From Bacteroidota bacterium (GTDB lineage: Bacteria; Bacteroidota; Bacteroidia; AKYH767-A; OLB10), in contig JADJMG010000031.1 in assembly GCA_016709725.1 (NCBI GenBank), positions 154,256-218,255 of the forward strand: a DNA stretch of 64,000 nt, given 5' to 3'. This document shows, piece after piece, positions 20,282 through 31,083 of this stretch. How positions within the stretch are numbered: the first letter of the stretch is position 1; each line of letters starts with the position of its first letter. Position numbers and translations under genes: made by a program. The notes below the pieces were generated by a model that saw nothing but the letters and a program-made list of their open reading frames with translations, ran no database searches and had not been told where the DNA came from.

Positions 20282-20764
20282 TTACTTTTTATAGAGCATT
20301 ACAAAATCATTCATGAAATAATTATTGCCAATATCAAAATCCTTTACTTCTTCTATGGTAAATCCTTTCTTGAAGTAAAAATTGATGGCTTTCAGATTGG
20401 TTCTATTAACAGTTAACCGAATAGTTTTTAGATAAGGAAGAGCATTAAAGACTGAATCAAAAAAGAAGTGACCCAATCCTTTGCGGTGATGTTGCGTATC
20501 GATGTAAAATTTATGCAAAAAATAGTTTCCTTCTCCGGTTTGACTAATGGACAAATATCCAAGATCTGCATGCTCATCCGATAAAATAAAAAAGCGATTT
20601 CCATCGGTTATCTGTTGTTGTAAAGCTGCTTCACTGTACATTTTTTCCAGCATATACTCAATTTGATCCATGGAGATAATGCTCGGGTAATGGTCCATCC
20701 ATATTTTGCGGGCTAAGGCATTGATGATGGGAATTTCAGTAGGTTGAGCTTCGCGTACTTGCAT
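20282..20764 (-). CDS. GNAT family N-acetyltransferase
   Basis: This 160-residue protein has the GNAT fold, with the acetyl-CoA pyrophosphate loop in FYIDTQHHRKGLGHFFFD (RKGLG) and C-terminal motif B, NRTNLKAINFYFKKGFTIEE. The substrate is unknown. The gene follows aroC's start region on the same strand, 32 bases upstream of it, and could be cotranscribed. Confidence 0.88.
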   Translation of the reverse strand: MQVREAQPTEIPIINALARKIWMDHYPSIISMDQIEYMLEKMYSEAALQQQITDGNRFFILSDEHADLGYLSISQTGEGNYFLHKFYIDTQHHRKGLGHFFFDSVFNALPYLKTIRLTVNRTNLKAINFYFKKGFTIEEVKDFDIGNNYFMNDFVMLYKK

Positions 20765-20874
20765 GCAGTAAAAATAGTCGATTCATAGCTTGCAGCTCCT
20801 TTTATTTTGATTACCTCCTTGTTTTCAATGCTAAAAATCCATCTTCCCACCCAAAATAGCATCCAAAGAAACCG

Positions 20875-20882
20875 TAATTTTG
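20875..20882 (+). promoter_or_regulatory. -7 box (TAATTTTG) of the ABC-F gene
   Basis: TAATTTTG matches TAnnTTTG and ends only 4 bases before ATG 20887. If it is used, the transcript would start at or beside the start codon. Confidence 0.4.
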
Positions 20883-20886
20883 CACC

Positions 20887-22756
20887 ATGAATTTATTTAC
20901 CGCTGAGGGGATATCGAAAGCCTTTAATGAGAAGCCATTATTTAGTAAAATTGATATTTCCTTATCGGAAGGACAAAAAATGGCGCTTATTGCTGCCAAT
21001 GGAAGTGGCAAAACCACGTTGATGAAAATTATTGCGGGGAAGGAAGTCGCCGATGAAGGTATCATTTCATTTCGAAAAGATTTACGAGTTGGCTATTTAG
21101 AGCAAGATCCGCAATTTCCACCAAATGCTTCGGTAATGGATTGCATCTTTGAACCTGGACATCCTGTACTGCATGCCATTGGTGAATATGAGCAGATTAT
21201 CAACAGTGGAGAGGACATTGACCCTGGGAAGTTACAGATCGTCATGGATACCATCGATTCACTCAACGGCTGGGATTATGAAGCGCGTGCAGCAGAAGTA
21301 TTGGGTAAATTAGGAATTCATCAACTCGACAAAGAAACTAAGTTGATGTCGGGCGGACAAAAAAAGAGGATGGCTTTAGCACGATTACTCATCGATGATC
21401 ACGATGTATTATTACTCGATGAGCCCACCAACCATCTCGATCTCGACATGATTGAATGGTTAGAGCAATACATTAAGCGATTGAATAAATCCATCATCTT
21501 AATTTCCCATGATCGATATTTCTTAGATAATGTGTGTAATGTCATTGTTGAATTAGACGATAGCAATGTATATACCTACAATGGAAATTATGCGTATTAC
21601 ATGGAGAAGAAAGATGAGCGTGAAGAGCAAACGAAATCAACGGTCGATAAAGCACGTAATTTATATAAGCGGGAATTAGAGTGGATGCGTCGCCAACCAA
21701 AAGCGCGAACAACGAAATCCAAATCGAGGCAAGATTCATTTTACGATACCGAAAAAAGTAGCTAAAGGAAAACGAGCAGATGATAAATTGCAAATGACCA
21801 TGCAGATGAATCGACTCGGAAGTAAGATTCTGGAGTTGGAAAATGTTTGCAAAAGTTATGATGGAAAAGTTTTGCTAAAAGATTTTAGTTATACCTTCAT
21901 TAAAGGGGAGAAAATTGGAATCATTGGTCGCAATGGAGCTGGAAAATCTACCTTGCTCAACATGATTATGGAACTTGCCAAACCGGATAAAGGCAGAGTG
22001 AAAACAGGAGAGACGGTTGTGTTTGGTTATTATTCCCAGCAAGGCATGAACTTGCCAGAGGATAAGCGTGTGATCGATGTGGCAAAGGACATTGCCGAAT
22101 ATGTAGAAACTGGAAATGGAAATTATATTGGAGTTTCTCAGTTCTTAAATCATTTCTTATTTACAGGAGCCAAGCAACATGTTTACGTTTCTAAGTTGAG
22201 TGGGGGCGAGAAGAAGCGTTTGTATTTAATGACCATCCTTCTTAAGAATCCAAACTTCTTAATTCTGGATGAGCCCACCAATGATTTAGATATTGTCACC
22301 TTAAATATTTTAGAAGAATTTTTAGAAGGATACAAAGGCTGCCTATTAATGGTAACCCATGACCGTTACTTCATGGATCGTTTAGTAGATCACGTTTTTG
22401 TTTTTGATGGAGATGGTGAAATAAAAGATATTCACGGAAACTATACTGAGTACCGTAGCATCATTGAAGAAACGCCATTAAAAAAATCGGATCGCAAACC
22501 TACTTTACCAGCTGTAGCAGTGGTTGAAGCGCCCGCTAAGAAAAAAGTAAAATTAAGTTTCAAAGAACAAAAAGAACTCGAATCCCTCGAGCAAGAAATC
22601 GCGCTTTTAGAAAAGAAAAAGGAGATGCTTCTCAATAAAATGAATACAGTTCTACCTGTTGATGAAATTCAAAAATGTTCCATCGATTTTCAAGATACGG
22701 AGAAAAAGTTGGATGCGAAGTCGATGCGATGGTTGGAGTTATCGGAAAAGGATTAG
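20887..22756 (+). CDS. ABC-F family ATPase (Uup/EttA type), one frameshift
   Basis: This is a soluble protein with two ABC domains and no membrane segments. The first has Walker A ANGSGKTT, signature LMSGGQKKRMALARLL and Walker B VLLLDEPTNHLDL. The second has Walker A GRNGAGKST, signature LSGGEKKRLYL and Walker B LILDEPTNDLD. The frame breaks at about 21753, where adding one A to the A6 run restores DTEKKVAKGKRADDKLQM across the interdomain linker (QPKARTTKSKSRQ). A C-terminal coiled coil, as in Uup, begins near KVKLSFKEQKELESLEQEI. ABC-F proteins act on the ribosome. With the frames joined, the protein is about 623 residues. Confidence 0.92.
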
Positions 22757-22926
22757 TAGTGCATTAAAGTTTTAGAGCATTTCTATTTTGATGGACCTGC
22801 TTTGGAATGCAGCAAGCCAGATTTATTATGATGATTAAGATTTTTTATGATTCTTTGTGTCCGCTGCGTAAACGTTGCGCCCACTGCGTTTAAATAGGAA
22901 TTTGAATAGGAGGTGAAGTTTGATTT

Positions 22927-23757
22927 TCAGATCAACTCAAACAACTTCCGCCCCATTTCACATCCATACTTTTTCCCTTCATAAAACTCCACCCATTGCA
23001 CACCTTTCACCGCATTGGTTAAAATGATTTCATCGGCATCTAAAACATCGTTGGGATGGATTTTTTCTTCTTTGCATTCAATTCCAAACTGCTTTGCCAA
23101 TTGCATAAAATACATTCTAAAAACACCATTGATGCATCCTTCAGAAAGTGGGGGAGTAATGAGCATCTTGTTTTTTACAATGAAGAAATTACTGCTTAAA
23201 GCTTCAATAATATTTCCGGAAGTGTTCATCACCAATACCTCGTCCCATTTTTGTTGTCGGCAATAAATTCCTGCCATCACATAGAACTGACTGCTGAGCG
23301 ATTTTAAACAAGAATAAGGTCCTGCCGCCTTGGTTTGTTGGTTGTAAATCCCTGCTTTTAACCCTTGGGTTGGAAAAACATATGGACCATCTAACGGAGT
23401 GCAAGTGATGAGGTAGGATGTCGTATTGTTTTCAGGTGTATAAGCTCCTGTACTTTCTCTAAAGATATTTAATCGCACTCGGCTGAAGTCAGTGATGTGA
23501 TTCGACTCCACCAAATCTAAAATCATTGTGTTTAAGTCGGACGAGGAGGGAAAATGACTTGCATCCATCTGTAAAAGTTCGATGTTTCCTAGCAGACGAT
23601 CGTAATGTAAATTAAAACGAAGTATTTTTCCATGTTCAAAACGCATCGACTCAAAAAATCCATCTCCATAAAGAAATCCACGGTTGTGAATGAGTAGATT
23701 TAATTCTGTTTCTGGAATTAGTTTTCCATTGTAAACGACATTGGCAATTTTATACAT
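22927..23757 (-). CDS. Class IV aminotransferase (BCAT / aminodeoxychorismate lyase type)
   Basis: From ATG 23757 (MYKIANVVYNGKLI), placed two bases after the rhomboid stop, the product is 276 residues of PLP fold-type IV. It shows the N-terminal NRGFLYGDGFFESMRF motif, the Schiff-base Lys in CLKSLSSQFYVMAG, and the class IV signature around IIEALSSNFFIVKN...PPLSEGCINGVFR. Relatives are branched-chain aminotransferase, D-amino-acid transaminase and PabC. The pattern alone does not decide which. It is coupled to the upstream rhomboid gene. Confidence 0.87.
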   Translation of the reverse strand: MYKIANVVYNGKLIPETELNLLIHNRGFLYGDGFFESMRFEHGKILRFNLHYDRLLGNIELLQMDASHFPSSSDLNTMILDLVESNHITDFSRVRLNIFRESTGAYTPENNTTSYLITCTPLDGPYVFPTQGLKAGIYNQQTKAAGPYSCLKSLSSQFYVMAGIYCRQQKWDEVLVMNTSGNIIEALSSNFFIVKNKMLITPPLSEGCINGVFRMYFMQLAKQFGIECKEEKIHPNDVLDADEIILTNAVKGVQWVEFYEGKKYGCEMGRKLFELI

Positions 23758-23758
23758 C

Positions 23759-24430
23759 TTACATTCCATTCATTAATTGATCGTAGAAGAAGAAAATTAA
23801 GTCGGGCTTTAGGGCAATGGTGTAAAGCACACCAAAGATAGCACCCCAGAAATGCGCATCGTGATTAATGCCCGTTGCGTTTTCACTTTTCGAGAGTTTA
23901 TACTCTGCAAATAGATACAATGGACCTAAAATTATTCCAGGCACTCCAATAATTCCAAAGAAATAAATTTTACTCCAAGGTTGAAAAATTATCGCAGCAA
24001 AGATGATCGCTGACACACCACCTGAGGCTCCCAAGGAATTGTACCAGTGGTTGTCTTTGTTTTTAACCAGTGAAGGACCATTAGCTACGAGTATAGCTCC
24101 TAAATACAAAACAATAAAGTAGAGCATTCCTTTCTCTTCAAAAATCACATTGTAGTAATTTTCTACTGCCATACCGAATCCGTAAAAAGCAAAGAGGTTA
24201 AAGAACAAATGCATGAAATCGGCGTGGATGAATCCCGAGGTGAGCATGCGCCACCATTGGTTGCGATGATGAACTAAGTAGGGATTTAATATCCACTTTC
24301 TTTTTAATTCTTCATTGGAGAAAGCAATGAGCGACATTATTACCGTAGCTCCTAGGAAGATCATTGTTAGACTCATTTGGTAAAGATAGTACCAATGGGC
24401 GGAACTGACAATTTTGATTTTTCGCTTCAA
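23759..24430 (-). CDS. Rhomboid-family intramembrane serine protease
   Basis: This 223-residue polytopic protein has the rhomboid elements. HADFMHLFFNLFAFYGFG carries the conserved HxxxHxxxN helix, the catalytic Ser is in LGASGGVSAII, and the catalytic His is in HDAHFWGAIFGVLY. It therefore looks active. Substrates are unknown. It is the first gene of a pair with the class IV aminotransferase. Confidence 0.92.
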   Translation of the reverse strand: MKRKIKIVSSAHWYYLYQMSLTMIFLGATVIMSLIAFSNEELKRKWILNPYLVHHRNQWWRMLTSGFIHADFMHLFFNLFAFYGFGMAVENYYNVIFEEKGMLYFIVLYLGAILVANGPSLVKNKDNHWYNSLGASGGVSAIIFAAIIFQPWSKIYFFGIIGVPGIILGPLYLFAEYKLSKSENATGINHDAHFWGAIFGVLYTIALKPDLIFFFYDQLMNGM

Positions 24431-24556
24431 CTATGATTTAATGGAACGCTGATGACGCGGATGATTATGATTTTCACGGATTTGATTTTTCATAGATTTA
24501 AATACTTGCTTCGATTTGTACACTGTGATCTCTGTGAAATCTCTGTGGCCTTTGTG

Positions 24557-24576
24557 CCTGCCTGCCGGCAGGCAGG
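24557..24576. repeat. 20-bp perfect palindrome CCTGCCTGCCGGCAGGCAGG
   Basis: This is a perfect 20-bp GC-rich inverted repeat in the AT-rich gap between the divergent rhomboid and comEC genes. The rest of the gap (24431-24748) holds no gene I can support. The stretch before it (gtgatctctgtgaaatctctg) looks like low-complexity intergenic filler. Confidence 0.85.
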
Positions 24577-24748
24577 GTTAAATATGATATTTATGAAAAC
24601 CATGATTATTAATCGGGTATTTAAATTGATTATTTTTTGATTAATTTAATTGTCACAACTGCTTGATATTCAGCTACTCCTGGAGTTAAACATTTGTATT
24701 CGTTTAAAACCAAGTAGGCTTTTTTAGTTGTTGATTTTTGCAGGAAAT

Positions 24749-26359
24749 GAAACCATCGAAAAGAAGTATAATTTTCGGTAGCAGCTGGACATTGTTCAAG
24801 AAAATGCCAGTGCTTCGTTTCTTGATTCCTTTTGTTTTTGGAATGCTCATTGCGGAGTATTTTAAATGGAGTGATTTTCCGTTGGTGGTTTTTGGTGTGT
24901 TATTTTGTTAGGTGTTGGTATGTTTTTTACACTAAAGACAAGGTTTGCAAAGCGTCATTACTTTGGAGTTTTTTTGCAGGTATTTTTGTTGTTGGCAGGT
25001 TATGAACTTTGTTTTTTATCGATGGAGCGTTTATGGGCATCGCATTTTGAACATGAAACGAAGAAGGAAAAATATTTAGTGGAATTGGTTTCAGGCGCAC
25101 AAGAAAAACCAAAATCTTTCAAGTTTAAAGCAGAAGTAAAAGCAATTTTTAATGGGAAGAATTGGAAAAATGCAACTGGGAAAATTACATTGTATTTATC
25201 GAAGAAAAATTATAAAGACTCCTTGCTTTTCGGCAATCAAATTATTTTTACGGATACACCCGAAGAGATTTTGTTGGAGAAAGATAAATCCTACACTGCA
25301 TTGAGTCATCACCGACAAGTTTTTTATCGAATGTTTGTTCGACAATATTCAAAAATAAATGTTGAGAAACATAAATTTTCACTTTTTGGTTTAGCCATAG
25401 CTTGTCGTAAATGGGTGGCTTCGGTGTTGATGCAGCAATTTAATTATACCAAAGAAGCTGCCATTGCGGTTGCATTGATTGTAGGTGACGAAATTCCTAT
25501 CGATCAAGAACTCAGCACGGCTTATGCGGCAACTGGAACCTTGCACGTGTTGGCGGTGTCGGGAATGCATGTTGGATTGATTTATTTTTTACTTGGATTT
25601 TTACTGAAGCCTTTATTGAAAACGAAGTATGGAAAACATCTCTATTATCCACTGGTGATTTTATTGGTTTGGGCTTACGCGATGATTGCGGGCGCGGCAC
25701 CTTCCATTGTGCGTGCAGCAACTATGTGTACTTTTCATATGTTGGCAACATGGTTGGATAAAAAGAATGAAGGAATAGGAGCCTTGGGTGCTTCTTTGTT
25801 TTTTATTCTGATGGTAAATCCGTTTAATCTTTATGAACCGGGATTGCAACTTTCATTTTTCGCGGTGTTAGGAATTATTTGGCTGCAACGTCCCATCTTA
25901 AAAATATGGATTCCCAAAAATAAGTGGATATTTAAAATGTGGGAATTGTCGAGTGTTTCTATTGCCGCGCAAATTATGACGATGCCGGTTTCCCTCTTAT
26001 ACTTCGGACAATTTCCAAATTACTTTTTGATAGCAAATCTGATCGTGATCCCTATCACGACGATTACAATATACACCTGCATTGTTCAATTGCTTTGTAC
26101 TGCAGTGCCGATAGTCTTGCCATATATCGTTTTGTTCAACCAAAGTATGTTGTCATTCTCCAATTATTTGGTGATGCATATGCAGCATCTTCCAGGAGCG
26201 GTGAGTACATGGAAAGTGGGTATAGGTGAGATGATCTTTTTGTATGCTTACATACTCGTCATCATTCAATGGTGTCAATCTAAAAAATTTAATTTTATAT
26301 TGCAGTTATTGAGTTTGATGGTTTTATTTTCTTCGCTTAAACTATTTCAGATAATTTGA
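24749..26359 (+). CDS. comEC: ComEC/Rec2 competence membrane protein, one frameshift
   Basis: The N-terminus lies in one frame from ATG 24749, with MPVLRFLIPFVFGMLIAEYF as the first membrane helix. It stops at 24910. The rest is in the frame that begins at TTG 24905/ATG 24920 and runs to 26359. The DUF4131 region is followed by the Competence domain, with TGTLHVLAVSGMHVGLIY, AYAMIAGAAPSIVRAATMC and PFNLYEPGLQLSFFAVLGI. The protein forms the inner-membrane DNA channel in natural transformation. There is no C-terminal metallo-beta-lactamase domain, and the product (about 535 residues) is short. The 3' end overlaps the converging MBL gene by 23 bases. Confidence 0.87.
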
Positions 26360-27179
26360 AAAAATTATTAGGTCGAACACCTTTCTCTGTCATCTTTAAA
26401 TCACAACATTCGTGATGAGGATCGTGTTCAAAAAATAATATAAAATCTTTCTCTTGTGCTTCCTTAATAAATGCCGCTTTTTCGTTCATGCTAATGAGTG
26501 GACGCGTATCATAAGCCATGATAAAAGGAATAGGCAGATGAGCCGCGGAAGGGAGAAGATCTGCTACAAACACAATGGTTCTACCTTTGTATTGAATATG
26601 AGGTAACATCATTCCATCTGTATGACCGTTCATGTATTTTACTTTTACATTAGGGAAAAGATCGGCGCCATCATTTGTAAATTTTAATTGTCCACTTTCT
26701 TGAATAGGCAAGATATTTTCCTTCAAGAAACTTGCTTTTTCACGCGCATTGGGTTCAGTGGCCCATTTCCAATGATTCTCATTCGACCAGAACGTAGCCT
26801 TCGAAAAATTCGATTCAAATCCATTTCCGTCCTTTGTTCTACGAACACTTCCGCCGCAATGATCGAAGTGGAGATGGGTTAAGAATACATCGGTAATATC
26901 ATCTAACCCAAATCCAAGTGCACGAATCGATTTCTCCAAGGTGTCATCACCATGCAAATAATAATGGCCAAAGAATTTTTCATCTTGCTTATTTCCGATG
27001 CCATTGTCGACTAAAATTAATTTATTCCCATCTTCAATCAGCAAACAACGCATCGCCCACGTACACATATTATTTTCGTCGGGTGGATTCAATTTCTGCC
27101 ACATTGTTTTCGGAACCACACCAAACATGGCGCCTCCATCTAACTTAAAAAATCCAGTGTTGATCGTATGTAATTTCAT
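26337..27179 (-). CDS. MBL-fold metallo-hydrolase
   Basis: From ATG 27179 (MKLHTINTGFFKLDGG) the protein is 280 residues with the metallo-beta-lactamase motif THLHFDHCGG and further ligands at GHTDGMM, VADLLPS and FEHDPHHEC. It has the length and layout of quorum-quenching lactonase-like hydrolases, but the substrate is open. A TAAATTTG box lies 23 bases upstream. It converges on comEC and overlaps its end, but it is a complete enzyme and not the missing ComEC domain. Confidence 0.88.
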   Translation of the reverse strand: MKLHTINTGFFKLDGGAMFGVVPKTMWQKLNPPDENNMCTWAMRCLLIEDGNKLILVDNGIGNKQDEKFFGHYYLHGDDTLEKSIRALGFGLDDITDVFLTHLHFDHCGGSVRRTKDGNGFESNFSKATFWSNENHWKWATEPNAREKASFLKENILPIQESGQLKFTNDGADLFPNVKVKYMNGHTDGMMLPHIQYKGRTIVFVADLLPSAAHLPIPFIMAYDTRPLISMNEKAAFIKEAQEKDFILFFEHDPHHECCDLKMTEKGVRPNNFFKLSEIV

Positions 27180-27202
27180 AGTGAGTTTGTGTATGTAAAG
27201 CC

Positions 27203-27210
27203 CAAATTTA
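27203..27210 (-). promoter_or_regulatory. -7 box (TAAATTTG) of the MBL gene
   Basis: Minus-strand TAAATTTG fits TAnnTTTG, 23 bases before ATG 27179. Confidence 0.4.
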
Positions 27211-27315
27211 ATCATTCTTTACGAGATGGTTTAGAGTTGAATGGATCGATTAACCCCATTAACTTTTATGTTATTAAATTCGTTTAAAGTCTCAAAAACC
27301 ATCTTCCTACTTTCC

Positions 27316-27323
27316 TATTTTTG
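27316..27323 (+). promoter_or_regulatory. -7 box (TATTTTTG) of mpl
   Basis: TATTTTTG fits TAnnTTTG and ends 6 bases before ATG 27330, again leaving almost no room for a leader. Confidence 0.4.
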
Positions 27324-27329
27324 AATACC

Positions 27330-28679
27330 ATGAAAGTACACTTCATTGCCATTGGCGGCGCAGCGATGCATAATATGGCGTTGGCCTTACAACATAAAAA
27401 TTATCAAATCACGGGTTCCGACGATGAAATTAACGAACCTTCCCGTTCGCGTTTGCAAAAGGCCGGACTCCTTCCATCTGAAATGGGTTGGTTTCCGGAA
27501 AAGATCACGGCCGATTTAGATGCTGTGATATTGGGAATGCATGCACGTGCTGAGAATCCTGAATTACTTAGAGCGAAGGAATTGGGAGTGAAAGTGTATT
27601 CTTATCCTGAGTATTTATACGAGCAATCGAAAAACAAAAAGCGCTTGGTAATCGGAGGGAGTCATGGGAAGACCAGCATTACGGCTATGGTACTGCATGT
27701 TTTTCAAGAAGCAGGTTTAGACTTCGACTACATGGTGGGCTCACAGCTAGCAGGATTTGAGCGTATGGTGCGATTATCAGAGGAAGCACCCATCATCGTT
27801 TTAGAAGGCGACGAATATTTATCCTCGCCCATCGATCGCCGACCTAAATTCCATCTCTACAAAGCCGATGTAGCTTTACTGAGTGGTATTGCATGGGATC
27901 ACATCAATGTATTTCCCACCTTCGAAAATTATGTGGAGCAATTTCAAATTTATGTAGATCAAATTCCTGCTGATGGAGCTTTAATTTACTGCAACGACGA
28001 TAAAGAAGTACGAGGAGTTTGTGAGAAAGCGGCTCAAGTAAAATCTCGATATCCTTATACTATTCCTGCACATCATATCGACAATGGCATCACCATTTTA
28101 GAAACGAAATTTGGAAATATAGGTTTAGAAATATTTGGTGATCATAATTTATTAAATCTCGAAGGCGCTCGATTGATGTGCAATCAAGTAGGAGTAGGAG
28201 ATGAATTGTTTTACAAATCCATTGCAACATTTAAAGGTGCAGCGCGTCGATTGGAATTAATTGGAAATAGTGACAAGGTGAGAGTGTATAAAGATTTTGC
28301 ACATTCTCCCTCTAAACTCATGGCGACCACCAAAGCCGTGAAGCAACAATTTCAAAACCGAAAAGTAATTGCTTGTATGGAGTTGCATACGTTCTCCTCT
28401 TTGAATGCCGAATTTTTAGATCACTACAAAGATTCCATGAACGAAGCCGATATTGCCATTGTGTATTACAATCCGCAAACCATCGCCCATAAAAAATTAG
28501 AACCCATCACCCACGACCAAGTGAAGAAAGCATTCGCTCGCGAAGATTTAATAGTAATGAGTGATTCTGCGGAATTAAAAAACTACCTCAAGAATTTCCC
28601 TTTTCAAAATGATGTATTGCTCTTGATGAGCTCTGGAACATTCGATGGATTGGATTTGGAGAGTCTTATTCGCAGTTGA
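27330..28679 (+). CDS. mpl: Mpl-type UDP-MurNAc:L-alanyl-gamma-D-glutamyl-mDAP ligase
   Basis: This intact 449-residue Mur-ligase family member starts at ATG 27330 (MKVHFIAIGGAAMHNMAL). The ATP loop is GGSHGKTSITAMVL near residue 110. The Mpl-type continuation includes VGSQLAGFERMVRLS and IVLEGDEYLSSPIDRRPKF, with the central ALLSGIAWDHINVFPTFENY. Mpl re-attaches the murein tripeptide to UDP-MurNAc in cell-wall recycling. The GDEYLSSP stretch distinguishes it from MurC. The C-terminal domain shows VYKDFAHSPSKLMATTKAV. Confidence 0.93.
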   Translation: MKVHFIAIGGAAMHNMALALQHKNYQITGSDDEINEPSRSRLQKAGLLPSEMGWFPEKITADLDAVILGMHARAENPELLRAKELGVKVYSYPEYLYEQSKNKKRLVIGGSHGKTSITAMVLHVFQEAGLDFDYMVGSQLAGFERMVRLSEEAPIIVLEGDEYLSSPIDRRPKFHLYKADVALLSGIAWDHINVFPTFENYVEQFQIYVDQIPADGALIYCNDDKEVRGVCEKAAQVKSRYPYTIPAHHIDNGITILETKFGNIGLEIFGDHNLLNLEGARLMCNQVGVGDELFYKSIATFKGAARRLELIGNSDKVRVYKDFAHSPSKLMATTKAVKQQFQNRKVIACMELHTFSSLNAEFLDHYKDSMNEADIAIVYYNPQTIAHKKLEPITHDQVKKAFAREDLIVMSDSAELKNYLKNFPFQNDVLLLMSSGTFDGLDLESLIRS

Positions 28680-28999
28680 TTTTCGTTGAGTAGTAATCGT
28701 AGCACGTTATTTAAAGTTTCTCTCAGCCTGGCTTCTAGCTTCTAGCCACTAGTTTTACACCTATATAATAACTAATCAGATAATTATTTGGTTCAAAAAC
28801 TTTACGTTGAAATTTGAAATTTTTGTAGCTTAATGATTGACTTTTAAACGCAATGTTCGCAACGTTTTCGCGGCGGTCGCGGTGGTTCAATAATATTTTT
28901 TAGAGCTAAAATTAATTCACTTCGAAAAAAAACTAGCAGCTAGCAGCTTATTTTACCCGAAGTATAATTTTTATTAAACCTGAAATTTCTATACGAAGA
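28680..28999. other. Intergenic stretch without a recognised feature
   Basis: This gap between mpl and the converging rho end holds AT-rich sequence with small repeats such as ctagcagctagcagctt and a GC-rich snippet near 28865. I see no open frame with coding character and no convincing terminator. Confidence 0.5.
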
Positions 29000-30760
29000 C
29001 TAATTATTCATAGAGATCAAAAACTCTTCATTCGATTTCGTTCCTCTCATTCTATCAAGCATAAACTCCATTGCTTCTAACGGATTCATATCTGCTAAAT
29101 GATTTCTTAGGATCCACATCTTTTGTAGAGTTTCTCTGTCGAGTAATAAATCGTCGCGACGCGTACTGGATGCAACCAAATCAATAGCCGGATAAATTCG
29201 CTTGTTCGATAATTTACGATCTAACTGCAATTCCATATTTCCTGTTCCTTTGAATTCTTCAAAGATCACCTCGTCCATTTTCGATCCGGTTTCTGTTAAT
29301 GCAGTAGCTAAAATAGTTAATGATCCTCCTTTTTCTACTTTACGTGCCGCACCAAAGAATCGTTTTGGCTTTTGCAGTGCATTTGCTTCCACACCACCCG
29401 ATAATACTTTACCCGATGCAGGAGCCACGGTATTGTATGCACGCGCTAAACGTGTGATAGAATCAAGAAGAATGCATACATCGTGTCCACATTCAACTAA
29501 ACGTTTTGCTTTTTCTAAAACAATATTCGCAATGCGTACGTGACGATCGGCTGGCTCATCAAATGTGGATGAAACAACTTCTGCTTTCACACTACGTGCC
29601 ATATCAGTAACCTCTTCAGGACGCTCATCAATCAATAAGATGATTAAGTACACTTCCGGATGATTCATCGCAATGGCATTCGCAACTTCCTTTAACAAAA
29701 CGGTTTTACCCGTTTTCGGTTGTGCAACGATCAATCCACGCTGACCTTTACCAATGGGAGTAAATAAATCCATGGTGCGGGTGCTGTAGTTCGACATTCC
29801 AGAAATTAAATTCAGCTTTTCATGTGCGAATAGGGGAGTCAAGAAATCGAAAGGAACGCGATCACGAACAATTTCTGGTGAGAGTCCATTGATTTGTTCT
29901 ACTCGAACTAAAGGAAAATATTTTTCACCTTCTTTTGGTGCGCGAACCACACAGTTTACCGTATCGCCGGGTTTTAAACCGTATTGTTTTATTTGAATTT
30001 GTGTTACTTGAATATCGTCGGGTGAAGGCAAGTAATTATAATCGGAAGAGCGTAAAAATCCCATTCCTTCAGGCATAATTTCCAAAACACCTTCCGCAAT
30101 AATTTTATTGCCAAAATCGTAAGCGGGTTCTATTGGTGTCGATCCAGTTCGACGTTCACGAATTGGGAAATCTCTTGCGGGCGGGGGCGTTACACTTTCC
30201 CTTTGAAAGCTTGGTTTGGGTTCGGAAATTCTTTCTGTTTGAAATCCGCTCATGGAAGGCATTGGTTCATCCGCTACTTCTTGAGTCTTAAATTCTGCCT
30301 GAGGCTTCCTTACCCTTTCAGCGCTAACTGAATGAGGCTGGTAAACGACTGCGCTGGCTTCCGCATCATCTTCATTTCGAACAGGTATAACTCGTTGACG
30401 CTTAGGTCGGCCATTAGCGTTATCGTCATTTTCAGTTGAAGTTTTAGGAGCTGGAGCGGGCTTTGCTTTTTTAACTTCGGGAGCTTCTTCTGCTTTCGCA
30501 GTTTGCTTTTCTTCAGTTTTGGCAGCTGGCTTTTCCTTCGATTTAGCAGTAGCGCGAGGTTTTTTCGCAGATTCCACTTTCTCGGGAGCTTCAATTCCTA
30601 AAGTCTCTAAATTGATTTCGGGATTGAGGGCTTGGTGATCGAGGATTTTGTAAATTAAGTCTTGCTTTTTTAATTGATCAAAACTTTCGATGCTCATCTT
30701 CTTCGCAATATCTTTCAATTCCGGTAAGAGTTTTTCATTCAGTTGAATGATGTCAAACAT
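29000..30760 (-). CDS. rho: Transcription termination factor Rho
   Basis: This intact 586-residue protein has the Rho N-terminal helical domain (residues 1-45) and the long Lys/Ala/Pro-rich linker typical of Bacteroidota (about 58-210). The RNA-binding cold-shock domain follows (GVLEIMPEGMGFLRSSDYNYLPSPDD). The hexameric ATPase has P-loop AQPKTGKTVLLKEVA and Walker B VCILLDSITRLARAYN. The C-terminal stretch LDRKLSNKRIYPAIDL is characteristic. The linker makes it longer than the 419-residue E. coli protein. Confidence 0.96.
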   Translation of the reverse strand: MFDIIQLNEKLLPELKDIAKKMSIESFDQLKKQDLIYKILDHQALNPEINLETLGIEAPEKVESAKKPRATAKSKEKPAAKTEEKQTAKAEEAPEVKKAKPAPAPKTSTENDDNANGRPKRQRVIPVRNEDDAEASAVVYQPHSVSAERVRKPQAEFKTQEVADEPMPSMSGFQTERISEPKPSFQRESVTPPPARDFPIRERRTGSTPIEPAYDFGNKIIAEGVLEIMPEGMGFLRSSDYNYLPSPDDIQVTQIQIKQYGLKPGDTVNCVVRAPKEGEKYFPLVRVEQINGLSPEIVRDRVPFDFLTPLFAHEKLNLISGMSNYSTRTMDLFTPIGKGQRGLIVAQPKTGKTVLLKEVANAIAMNHPEVYLIILLIDERPEEVTDMARSVKAEVVSSTFDEPADRHVRIANIVLEKAKRLVECGHDVCILLDSITRLARAYNTVAPASGKVLSGGVEANALQKPKRFFGAARKVEKGGSLTILATALTETGSKMDEVIFEEFKGTGNMELQLDRKLSNKRIYPAIDLVASSTRRDDLLLDRETLQKMWILRNHLADMNPLEAMEFMLDRMRGTKSNEEFLISMNN

Positions 30761-31083
30761 TTAATAATATTTTTAATTATGATAACAATCAGTAAATCCT
30801 GAAGGAATCAGGTCATTGTTGAATTTAAGGGGGGATTTTTTTGAAGAGGGCCCGTATGGCCTACTGCTAAACGTATAAAAACTGCATTTATCTGCAATTA
30901 CTCTGCAATGATATAACTATTACGTGAAAACTGCAAATAATGTTTTAATAAATTTCAAATTTGTTATAAACAGGGGGTATTCCGAATTATACTTTAACAT
31001 TATTGACCCTTAGATTGATAGGAACGAAGTTTTTATAAGAGGCAATCCTGATGTGTAATCGTTTTTCACGATTTCTACATCAA

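Noticed and set aside
20887..22756. Programmed frameshift in the ABC-F gene
   Set aside because: The break is one base missing from an A run in the linker, and many neighbouring genes show the same kind of break; ABC-F genes are not known to use frameshifting.
26337..27179. MBL gene as the split-off C-terminal domain of ComEC
   Set aside because: It lies on the opposite strand, has its own promoter box and start, and is a full-length hydrolase.
30310..30594. 94-codon Lys/Leu-rich frame inside rho
   Set aside because: It is an alternative frame of the low-complexity Rho linker.
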